Of a stretch of 52,178 nt of DNA, positions 16,101 to 22,921 are shown piece by piece. The stretch is taken from contig JAUWZX010000003.1 of NCBI GenBank assembly GCA_030615175.1, positions 1-52,178 of the forward strand. The letters run 5' to 3'. Source of the DNA: Candidatus Parvarchaeota archaeon. Lineage in GTDB: Archaea > Nanobdellota > Nanobdellia > WJKC01. Position 1 is the first letter of the stretch, and each line of letters starts with the position of its first letter. Position numbers and translations under genes: made by a program. Below the pieces are notes generated by a model. The model was not told where the DNA came from. It did no database searches and saw only the letters and a program-made list of their open reading frames with translations.

Positions 16101-19084
16101 GTAGTATTCACTGGTTGATAACTTAGATTAATGTTGCCAATGCTTTGAATCCAAGAAGTATTAGTGAAGCTAATCGTGGTATTATAATTGAATGGACTCT
16201 TAGAAGTGCTTGAAATATTACCATAAGTGGTTCCGTAATAATTAGGTAACTCCAAGTAAGCATTAACACTCCAATAGTGAGTGCCGTTAGGGAAGCAAGC
16301 CCAGTACTTAGGCGTGACTCCGAAATCATTAGGAATATTAGATTCCCATGTCCACGTCTCAGAAATATTTAATTGATTATTAGTATCACTTATGGCACTT
16401 GAGTATAATCCCCAAACTTCTTCACTAGTTAAAGGCCTGTCATAGATTCTTACATCATCAATAGTGCCATTAAGACCGGACCATATATCCCCACCACGCT
16501 TATACGCACCAATACTAAGAACATCAATTGGGTCAGTAGCACTTAGTAAAACATCAAACCATTTAGTCTTATTAATTGCACTCCCAGAAATATTTATCTC
16601 CATCTCAATTCCATTAAGATATACTTTTGGTGCTATACCATCATGCACTACTATTATGTGAGTCCAATTAGATATTTGGATTTTATTTGAAAAATCACGT
16701 AAACTAATAGTCCAGAATGAGATAACACTATCAGCACTCAAGTCAATAAGAAGATTGTCAATAGTTTGTTGGAATAACATTCTAAAACGAGTATTTTTTG
16801 CAATGGCATTCCTTCCAAAAGCTAAGTAAGATTGGGATGATGAACCAGAAACATTAGTTAATTTAGCCCATAATGAAACTGTTCCAGTAGTATCATCAGC
16901 GAATTCTGCTAAACTGGTAGTGTAAGCGTATTGACTGCCATTTAAACTTCCTATACTTCCATTAAAGTATACAGCGTTACCAAACCTCCCTGAAACCCAA
17001 GCATCATCAGTGGTGTTAGCCAATGTAAAGTTATTAAGATTAGAACCCGAATCATAAGCAGTGCTTCCTGAAGTTTCATCTAGTCGCCAGTAATTCTGAT
17101 AATCATTAACTTCACCAACATTACTCCTATCTATTGACTCTAAAGGTTTAAGACTCAAGTTAGCGAAAGTCTCTGCAAAGCTTGCATCTTGTGTTACGTT
17201 CCAAAAAGTCGCTGAATCATCACCATCAAGGGTGTCAGGAAGTCCATCTGTGTCGACTTTAATCCAGTCTATATGTAAAGAAATATTAATAGTATCAACA
17301 TTCGCTATTATACTTATAGCATTACTTTCTGAAGTATCAGGCACATAAGTTGGATTGCTTGTTGAATTACAAGCACCCACAAAAATCCCATCAACGTACC
17401 AATTAGCATAAGTATCATTTTCCCACATTAAAGTAATGTTGTGCCATCTGTTAAGCCAGTCATTATCTACTGTGCCATCCTCAATCGTATCAAGGTAAGT
17501 TCCTGCTAAACCATCAATTAATCCACCCTGTGCCGAACTATTAAAACATCTTCCTTGAACATAACCATCACCCGCTGCTCCCGCATACGTGAAAATAATA
17601 AAGTTAGTGTAAGGGGGAGCACCACCAGGAAGTCCAACCGAGAGTGTTGCATCATAACCTTGATTTGAATAATTAACGAAATTAACTCGCCAAGTCACAT
17701 TAAAATGGGTGCTTCTATTAACGTAAATTGAGAGTATATCACCAGTTGACATATTACTTGTGCCATCACCTAAGTCAGCAATAATTGGGCTGCCAGTCCA
17801 TAAATCAGAATTATATAAATCACCGAAATCATCATAAGTTGACTGAATCATTTGGCTTGAATCATAAGAGGTACGTTCTCCAGTAAAATTCTTATCAGTA
17901 TTAGTGCTCGTGTCAATATCCATTAAAACACCCTTAATGGCAGTTCTCGTTAATTCATCATCATAATTATATATGTCCTGATGAGTATCTGCGGAGTAGC
18001 CCTCTGTTCTATTTTTTGTTGTGAACCCTTGAATTAAAGTAACATTACCCCCATATGATACTTGAGTAGCAATACTTGAAGGATAAAATGTTTGACGAGG
18101 AACTTCGATAGTGTAATTAGATACTGTACGATTACTGAAATAAACGTATTCTAACCAATCGCCTGGTTGATACCATATTGCAACATAAAAAACTGTCCCA
18201 ATACCGGTTACTAATTTAAAATCTTGAATCCAAAAAGAGTTTCCAGTAGATATTGTGTAATTAACTAGCGTGTAATTATTTGTTTCAACATCACTATAAT
18301 TAACTTGTATTATTGTTTTATCAATCGTGTCTTCCATTATCTTAATATTATTCCATCCCTGTTGAGTAGTTGTGCCACCACCCGCCCAATTCACAACATC
18401 ATACAACTTTGTTATCCTTGAGTAATCACTCAAACTATTATTATAAGCCCATATCTCTTGAAAAGTTCCATTAGTTAATACGAGATTAATTAATCCATTA
18501 CTAATATTATACTGCGTTGTCGTATTAGAGATGACCACTATTGATTGATCGCCAATTCTTAGTTTTGCTTTACTAGGATTAATAACATTTAATATTATTG
18601 ATTCTCCATCGAAGGCGTTAACTTCGCTCTTAGCATCAATTAAACCCGCACCCTCATCAAGGCTTGTAATACTGACTTTACTGCTTAAGCTATTGCCAAT
18701 CTTGCTTAATTCAGCGTTAATATCATCAAGAGAATATTGAAAGTCCTTATAAGTAGTGGTGATGATTGGGTTCTTAGTGTCTTCAACCATTATACAATTC
18801 TTACCTATTGGGCTACCATTATCATCAAAAACATCATGACACTCCTCCCTTAATGGGTAAGTAATCACTTCAACTTCCTTAATATAATACTTAGGCACTA
18901 ACTGGAATTCATTGATTCCCTTAGTTACCCTATCAGGCTTAATAACGTCAAAATAAGAGAAAGGGCCATCATGCTGAATCACATGCCAAGCCAAGTATTC
19001 GCCAGTGGTTAAATCAAGACCTGCAAAGGATAAGCTAATTGAAATTAAAGTTATTAAGCCCAGAATAAGTAATTTATTATTCAT
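13118..19084 (-). CDS. Giant LamG surface glycoprotein, 1988 aa
   Basis: The frame opens at 19213, but I choose the ATG at 19084. It begins a clear signal peptide (MNNKLLILGLITLISISLSF) and has a TATA box 29 bases upstream. The ectodomain holds a lectin-like beta domain (about 430-620) and a LamG/concanavalin-type domain (about 660-895, with YWRLDETSGSTAYDSG and GTIDDVRIYDRPLT). Three tandem repeats of about 75 residues follow (about 1046-1281), each with ETVCDYCT and NASDTGDW. After several Ig-like stretches a hydrophobic segment near the C-terminus probably anchors it. There are dozens of N-glycosylation sequons. It is probably a cell-surface or particle-surface adhesin binding carbohydrate. 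It is by far the largest gene here and must take much of the element's secretion capacity. Confidence 0.8.
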   Translation of the reverse strand: MNNKLLILGLITLISISLSFAGLDLTTGEYLAWHVIQHDGPFSYFDVIKPDRVTKGINEFQLVPKYYIKEVEVITYPLREECHDVFDDNGSPIGKNCIMVEDTKNPIITTTYKDFQYSLDDINAELSKIGNSLSSKVSITSLDEGAGLIDAKSEVNAFDGESIILNVINPSKAKLRIGDQSIVVISNTTTQYNISNGLINLVLTNGTFQEIWAYNNSLSDYSRITKLYDVVNWAGGGTTTQQGWNNIKIMEDTIDKTIIQVNYSDVETNNYTLVNYTISTGNSFWIQDFKLVTGIGTVFYVAIWYQPGDWLEYVYFSNRTVSNYTIEVPRQTFYPSSIATQVSYGGNVTLIQGFTTKNRTEGYSADTHQDIYNYDDELTRTAIKGVLMDIDTSTNTDKNFTGERTSYDSSQMIQSTYDDFGDLYNSDLWTGSPIIADLGDGTSNMSTGDILSIYVNRSTHFNVTWRVNFVNYSNQGYDATLSVGLPGGAPPYTNFIIFTYAGAAGDGYVQGRCFNSSAQGGLIDGLAGTYLDTIEDGTVDNDWLNRWHNITLMWENDTYANWYVDGIFVGACNSTSNPTYVPDTSESNAISIIANVDTINISLHIDWIKVDTDGLPDTLDGDDSATFWNVTQDASFAETFANLSLKPLESIDRSNVGEVNDYQNYWRLDETSGSTAYDSGSNLNNFTLANTTDDAWVSGRFGNAVYFNGSIGSLNGSQYAYTTSLAEFADDTTGTVSLWAKLTNVSGSSSQSYLAFGRNAIAKNTRFRMLFQQTIDNLLIDLSADSVISFWTISLRDFSNKIQISNWTHIIVVHDGIAPKVYLNGIEMEINISGSAINKTKWFDVLLSATDPIDVLSIGAYKRGGDIWSGLNGTIDDVRIYDRPLTSEEVWGLYSSAISDTNNQLNISETWTWESNIPNDFGVTPKYWACFPNGTHYWSVNAYLELPNYYGTTYGNISSTSKSPFNYNTTISFTNTSWIQSIGNINLSYQPVNTTITLTSDYELNLSIVNWEITPFKGGYGNFTYGNLRVPGTSWNSGQNTTVAACYYDWINETVHNWAENATYSHNLTHQGIKRKVNGTNTGRDFTDVNFSVSLPVNETVCDYCTDTMNVNVGDFEWNASDTGDWINETIQAWEENNSYSHNLSSQGLLRLINGTNPDYNFTDVNWTVSLPTNETVCDYCTDLRGFYIGDFAFNASDTGDWINETIHNWEENKSYQQNMTHQGIVRLVNGTANYNFTDVPWEVSLLYGEAVCDYCTGTRNINNTFEWNASDTGDWLTETTGTDWQQYVTETTYAGGLAWIHGKGRASNSLNISFTNVAYNNTSASAMCRSGWTCTITGIQYIPSIPASGTGTDDTREVVSNKTNVITKKPEIQAQNLTIIVGPRARFEAKINGTNTDTLVGYDNVNVTFTEIPAEAVMESGNGTSVLFDVVASGTYIAVTNYTMPAVNEIIGSLVLGAIEINKEVNYSRQVFWDNTAAITYYNVTGQLTIPTSTNPSTINITTDTEVITPQEVNASERYFKWNKSSMTAGQEIGFNVTYNTTAPNITTSFIVNLTHYTKYVNLSGPVEPIYANVKVYTSVNESIVIPYLYKKISGVWIDVTTNKNYNVLKEDTNGNGRTDRITWYEPSLNQSSEFYITALVGDPILTQCKNEARNWENCSLSVAGDCPKQHIRTKIGVSEAVYWKYECRFYNPNIVTRSITDKFRISPEATNILYDEVGEELLWDLYGPYISIEDENIQPRSYNHHNITFYTPPVFAELAYHYQEEFYVNELADVNITIRLTNYASENITVDIYKDIRIGYGEEIKLLDEDNKTITDYGLEQGTLSVNLGTILAGETKDFRLNYKTPTATYNLPRPAYKLRFNNTEFNVQEAEVTSIAYVPLTELLWEYEEKDCNLVDYVAKVNEYTERLIIDVNTIEFTCEEIDEVETLVITLGVLDVGESIKIKIYKRAVITPITIPGLEEMSKAIIDFFTNIWMFFWQLIIGIF
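15240..15945 (-). repeat. Three in-frame tandem repeats in the giant gene
   Basis: Three copies of a unit of roughly 225 bases encode NETxxxWxEN, then QGxxRxxNGT, FTDV, a VSL segment, VCDYCT and NASDTGDW. The CDYC pairs suggest inter-repeat disulfides or metal binding. Protein repeats are similar but diverged, so this is an old duplication. Confidence 0.65.
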
Positions 19085-19108
19085 TAATTCATAAATTAAA
19101 CACTCATA

Positions 19109-19119
19109 GTATTTAATTG
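19109..19119 (-). promoter_or_regulatory. TATA box of the giant surface gene
   Basis: The minus strand reads CAATTAAATAC, centred about 29 bases before the ATG at 19084. This supports that start and a leaderless mRNA. Confidence 0.45.
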
Positions 19120-19172
19120 TTACTTTCAACGCCAAAACCCCATCTCCTCTCTCGTTAATAACGATTGGAAAT

Positions 19173-19183
19173 GTATAAATATT
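19173..19183 (+). promoter_or_regulatory. TATA box of the HNH gene
   Basis: GTATAAATATT is centred about 29 bases before the ATG at 19207. This supports starting the nuclease there rather than at 19165. Confidence 0.5.
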
Positions 19184-19206
19184 ATCACGAACTTCAAAAA
19201 ACTCAA

Positions 19207-20067
19207 ATGGCATTCAAAAAAGGGAACATTCCATGGAATAAAGACAAGCCTCATACTGAAGTAACTAAGAAGAAACTGAGGGAGAACCATTGGACAAAAA
19301 ATGAAAAGATTAAAGATGATGTAATGCAAAGGATGATTAAAAGCAAGAATGAATTTTATAAAACAGATAAAGGAAAGAAATTAAAAAAATCCCTTAGTGA
19401 ATTAAATAAAGGAGAAAATAATCCACATTATGGCAAACCACGTTCTGAAAAAACAAAGGAAAAAATAAGTAAAGCAAACAGTGGTGAAAATAATGGAATG
19501 TATGGGAAAAAACCGTGGAATAAGAATAAGAAATGGCCAGAGATAAAAGAATGGCTTGGCGAATACGAATTTAAAAAAGGTAATAAATCTTGGAATGATG
19601 GATTATCTATGGCAATAGATGAAAGAGTTAAAAATAATGTAGAAAGTATGAAGAAAACTAGGAATACTAAAAAATGGAAAGAAACAGCTGGAAAAGAAAT
19701 GGGGCTGAAAATAAGTAAAGCGAACAGTGGCGAAAATGGCCCTAACTGGCAAGGAGGGATTTCTTTTGAGCCTTATGGCCCTGAATTTAATAAAAGATTA
19801 AAGCAGAAGATTAAAGAAAGAGATGATTATACTTGCCAGTTATGTGGTAATAGAATTTTAGTATTTTCTAAGAAAAGACATCTTACAGTCCATCATATCA
19901 ATTATAATAAAAAGGATTCAAAAGATAAAAATTTAATTACATTATGTAATTTCTGTAATATTTCAGTTAATAAGGATAGAGAAGATTGGACTAATTACTT
20001 TCAAGAGAAGATTAATCAAATTATTAGTGCTAATGCAGATGTTGGAGCAATAAATGATATTGTGTAG
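19207..20067 (+). CDS. NUMOD3/HNH homing-type endonuclease
   Basis: A protein of 286 aa from the ATG at 19207 (MAFKKGNIPWNKDKPHTE is a typical start for this group; a start at 19165 would add 14 residues). NUMOD3 DNA-binding motifs follow (NKGENNPHYGKPRSEKTKEK, NSGENNGMYGKKPWNKNK, NSGENGPNWQGG). The C-terminal HNH nuclease has CQLCG, LTVHHINYNKKD and LITLCNFCN, with the expected zinc cysteines and histidines. It is a selfish endonuclease gene. It stands on the plus strand against its neighbours, and its last 52 bases overlap the 3' end of the convergent CPBP protease gene. It therefore probably inserted there. Confidence 0.85.
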   Translation: MAFKKGNIPWNKDKPHTEVTKKKLRENHWTKNEKIKDDVMQRMIKSKNEFYKTDKGKKLKKSLSELNKGENNPHYGKPRSEKTKEKISKANSGENNGMYGKKPWNKNKKWPEIKEWLGEYEFKKGNKSWNDGLSMAIDERVKNNVESMKKTRNTKKWKETAGKEMGLKISKANSGENGPNWQGGISFEPYGPEFNKRLKQKIKERDDYTCQLCGNRILVFSKKRHLTVHHINYNKKDSKDKNLITLCNFCNISVNKDREDWTNYFQEKINQIISANADVGAINDIV

Positions 20068-20840
20068 TGAGTGAATAATAAGTAATCGTATATGAAATGT
20101 GCAACTACTGCTGGTATGGTACTATATTCTAGGAATTCTAGTTTTGTTCCTTTAAGCATGAAACCTAACATGCCGGGCATGATAAAAATCATACCTAACA
20201 TATAGGCCATTACGTAACTTTGTATGGGTAAACTTTGGGCGACTGTGTAACTTCCGAAGTGCGATAAACTCCATATAATGCTACCGACTAGTAAGCCTAC
20301 CACTAGTAGTGTTAGTTTATCTCTTGTCTTCATTGGTCCTGCAAACCTGTTTGCAAATACGTCTCCTGCAAATTTCCTCATTATTTCCTCAGAGAAGGCT
20401 ACCATGATGAAATAGATAGCTCCCGCCAGCATGCTTAGTTCAGGCATTAAGGCCATATCTAGTACTACTGCGGTATAAAAAAGGTATCCTAGTGGTAGTG
20501 GTAGGAGGCCTAGTGTTACTGCTAGTGGTTTTGCGAATAGGAAGTATACTCCGAATCCTACTCCAGCGCCCATGGCTACATATACTATATACATCCATTT
20601 GTGTTTTCCAACATCAAAACCAAGAACGTCAAGCCATTGATCGATAGGTACTACAGATGCTAGTATGATGAAAATTGGAAGAATGATTGTAACCATGAAG
20701 AACACGATTACGTTTGTGGCTGTTGCGAAAACTAAGTCAGTGATTACTGTTGCAATAACTAAGAAAATCAGCACCCCAATTGTCCAGAGGGGTAGTTTTG
20801 GGATTTCAGTAACCATGTCCCTTGCGATTCTTTCTACCAT
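20016..20840 (-). CDS. CPBP-family intramembrane metalloprotease
   Basis: A 274-aa polytopic membrane protein with about seven to eight helices and the CPBP (CAAX protease/bacteriocin-processing) motifs: SEEIMR (E151, E152, R155), SLSHFG (H194) and AHFIYD (H248, D252). Members cleave membrane-bound substrates; one in an envelope-gene region could mature surface proteins or act on host proteins. The C-terminus overlaps the convergent HNH gene and may have been altered by that insertion. A TATA-like TTTAAATTA about 29 bases upstream suggests a leaderless mRNA. A hairpin-rich, GC-rich element lies further upstream. Confidence 0.8.
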   Translation of the reverse strand: MVERIARDMVTEIPKLPLWTIGVLIFLVIATVITDLVFATATNVIVFFMVTIILPIFIILASVVPIDQWLDVLGFDVGKHKWMYIVYVAMGAGVGFGVYFLFAKPLAVTLGLLPLPLGYLFYTAVVLDMALMPELSMLAGAIYFIMVAFSEEIMRKFAGDVFANRFAGPMKTRDKLTLLVVGLLVGSIIWSLSHFGSYTVAQSLPIQSYVMAYMLGMIFIMPGMLGFMLKGTKLEFLEYSTIPAVVAHFIYDYLLFTHYTISFIAPTSALALII

Positions 20841-20885
20841 TATGTTATTATTTTAGTATTTCTAAGTATTTTAAATTAATGGTAG

Positions 20886-20953
20886 TTGGTTGAGAGTATG
20901 AAAGGTGCACTATCACGCCCTCCACGTGTCGCCATCGTGGAACTCTCAACCGA
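20886..20953. ncRNA. Candidate structured RNA element
   Basis: GGTTGAGAGT (20888-20897) and ACTCTCAACC (20942-20951) form a perfect 10-bp outer stem, extendable by two pairs. Inside, CCACG (20922-20926) and CGTGG (20936-20940) form a second hairpin, and GTG/CAC (20905-20916) may form a third, giving a three-way junction. The segment is clearly richer in G+C than the surrounding DNA. It lies in the non-coding gap between the 116-aa gene and the CPBP gene. It could be a small RNA or a cis-regulatory leader; the strand is not determined. Confidence 0.45.
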
Positions 20954-21073
20954 ACACTACAGTTTGGGATTTTTAATAACAACACACGGACAAGGAGCAT
21001 CGTTATCAATTATTATACTCATTAATGATATTTAAACGTTATTAAAAAATAAATAAGTAAAAAGAATTAAAGT

Positions 21074-21424
21074 TTAGATTTCTATGCTCTTATGTAGTCT
21101 CTTGCTGGCTCCGTACGCTACTGCCGTTACTAATGAGACTATTGCTGACGTTAGCGTGTAATGTATTAGTGCCATGAAGAATACTATTATTGCTGATGGC
21201 ACTCCTGTCGTCATCATTTCAGCTATTGTCGTGGCTTCTGCTGTTCCCGTTAGTAGTCCTGTTACTGCTGACATTATTGGTTCTATCAGGAATATTGCTA
21301 GTGTGCCAATCACGAGTCCCGCTATTAAGCCTAGTATTCCTGCTACCAGCATCATCTCTTTAAGGTCTTCTCTTAAGTCTTTTGCCGCTAAGAACGCTGC
21401 TATCCCGATTATTATTGTTAACAT
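21074..21424 (-). CDS. Small membrane protein, 116 aa
   Basis: Three hydrophobic helices (about 1-15, 24-48 and 75-105) with short charged loops and a basic tail (YGASKRLHKSIEI). It is not recognised as a family. It lies seven bases downstream of the 453-aa Cys-rich protein, so the two are co-transcribed, and it belongs to the fusexin neighbourhood. It could be a holin-like or scaffold membrane protein; no motif decides. Confidence 0.6.
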   Translation of the reverse strand: MLTIIIGIAAFLAAKDLREDLKEMMLVAGILGLIAGLVIGTLAIFLIEPIMSAVTGLLTGTAEATTIAEMMTTGVPSAIIVFFMALIHYTLTSAIVSLVTAVAYGASKRLHKSIEI

Positions 21425-21431
21425 TTTTTAT

Positions 21432-22793
21432 TCACTTCCGTCTCCTCACCAATGCGTAAGTTATTAGGCCTATTATGGCAAGGATTATGATGATGATTAT
21501 GATGAACGTGGTTGTTGTTATGCACGTGCCGAGTATGTTTATTTCTCCTTCAGTGCATGCTGTTGGGTTATCATCTACACAATTTGTTATTGGGTAGTGG
21601 TAGCATAATTCGCCTACGCATTCATCTGTCGTGCATGCGTCACTGTCATCGCAGTCAGAGTTAGTTCTGCATTCAGGCGTGGGTTCTATGCACTTAATGC
21701 TTATTGAGTCGCATCCGTAAGGGCATGCTTTTCTTTGATAATTGCATTGTGGCACTCCACTAATTACTGTGCATTCACCGTTAATTAATAAGTAGTATCC
21801 TTCTGCGCTACACTTGTCTGGGCATTGCATTCCGTCGCATGGGTTCGGGCAGTCACTTGGACAGGTTAAGTAGTTCTCATCTGCCTCGCAATCACCATTA
21901 CCACATTCAGTTATCGTGCAGTAAGGTATGTCTTCAAGAGTGCAGGTTCCCCATCTGCATATGTATCTCTTGCATCCTACTTCGCCTGAGCATGTGCTGT
22001 GTACGCCTTCTAGTGGCGTGTAAACGCATTCGCAGGTGGCGTAGTTTACTGTTTCATAGGTGCATGGGTTCCCGTCATCGCATCCGCTTGGTGTTTTAGT
22101 GCATACTGGTGCCGGGCAGTCTGCTGGGCAGTTTTCATAGGTTTCTCCTTCCCCGCATATTCCGTTATCGCAGTATTCTACTGGCGTTATGCATGTTGGC
22201 ATGGCTCTACAGTATTCTATCATTAGATCACATTCTTCTGGGCATGTTCGTGATATGTAAATTTCGTCTAAGCCGCACATTTTTTCTGCGCAGGTGCCTA
22301 GAACCCAGTCCGAGCATAAGCAGTCAATGTCGCAGTAGTATAATTCCAAGTGTTTTACTTCAGTATAGCGTGTGATGTAAGCTTCTCCTGGAACTAAGAA
22401 AATTTCTTCTTCGAAGTAGTAGTTTTCATCGAATACGACTAGGGCGCATCCTCCCCTGACTGTTGATGGGCAAGTAATTATTTTTCTGTCGTAGGGTGGA
22501 ATTGATCCCCATTCTTCAGGGAAGTCACTGCATAGGAATCCTCCAACGACTGTTAGTGGGAATACTCTGGTCCATGTTAGAGTGTCTTCTATGTACTTGC
22601 CGAAGCATGTGACGTGTGGCACCCCATCCTTTATTTCGTAGTGTTCTCTTATCGTGCAACCGCCTGATAGTACTGGTCTAGTGACTGCTTTAATCACGAA
22701 GTACCCTACCATTAATGACGCTATGAGTATTAATGTTGTGAATATTACTTTTCCTCTGGTGGTTTTAAGCCATTTTGGTATTTCTATTTTCAT
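21432..22793 (-). CDS. Cys-rich bitopic surface protein, 453 aa
   Basis: An N-terminal membrane helix (about 16-35), a cysteine-rich ectodomain with over forty Cys, and a C-terminal membrane helix (IIIIIIILAIIGLITYALV) with the tail RRRK. The ectodomain contains CGEGETYENCPADCP- and CEADENYLTCPSDCP-type modules and CDDGNPCT/CDDSDACTTDECV modules, as in many archaeal secreted proteins. It is the sister of the 399-aa protein at 31121-32320. It directly follows the fusexin-like gene (128-base gap with its own CTTATTAAT promoter and an AAGGAGG site). It is likely part of the envelope; disulfide-rich modules suggest a rigid stalk. Confidence 0.7.
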   Translation of the reverse strand: MKIEIPKWLKTTRGKVIFTTLILIASLMVGYFVIKAVTRPVLSGGCTIREHYEIKDGVPHVTCFGKYIEDTLTWTRVFPLTVVGGFLCSDFPEEWGSIPPYDRKIITCPSTVRGGCALVVFDENYYFEEEIFLVPGEAYITRYTEVKHLELYYCDIDCLCSDWVLGTCAEKMCGLDEIYISRTCPEECDLMIEYCRAMPTCITPVEYCDNGICGEGETYENCPADCPAPVCTKTPSGCDDGNPCTYETVNYATCECVYTPLEGVHSTCSGEVGCKRYICRWGTCTLEDIPYCTITECGNGDCEADENYLTCPSDCPNPCDGMQCPDKCSAEGYYLLINGECTVISGVPQCNYQRKACPYGCDSISIKCIEPTPECRTNSDCDDSDACTTDECVGELCYHYPITNCVDDNPTACTEGEINILGTCITTTTFIIIIIIILAIIGLITYALVRRRK

Positions 22794-22827
22794 TTATGTA
22801 ATCCTCCTTGTTCTATTATGTGTGTCG

Positions 22828-22842
22828 TAATTAATAAGTTTT
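22828..22842 (-). promoter_or_regulatory. CTTATTAAT promoter
   Basis: The minus strand reads GAAAACTTATTAATT about 41 bases before the ATG at 22793. This leaves a leader of roughly 13 bases that holds the AAGGAGG ribosome-binding site. Confidence 0.5.
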
Positions 22843-22921
22843 CCATGTTTTTTACGTGCCGGGAGGGGAGTCCAATATCCGGAGGAGATGGGTATTAAGG
22901 ACTTGCTTTTTAAGTATGATT

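Noticed and set aside
16123-16329. 68-codon minus-strand frame inside the giant gene
   Set aside because: It lies within the 1988-aa coding sequence in another frame and lacks any start signal.
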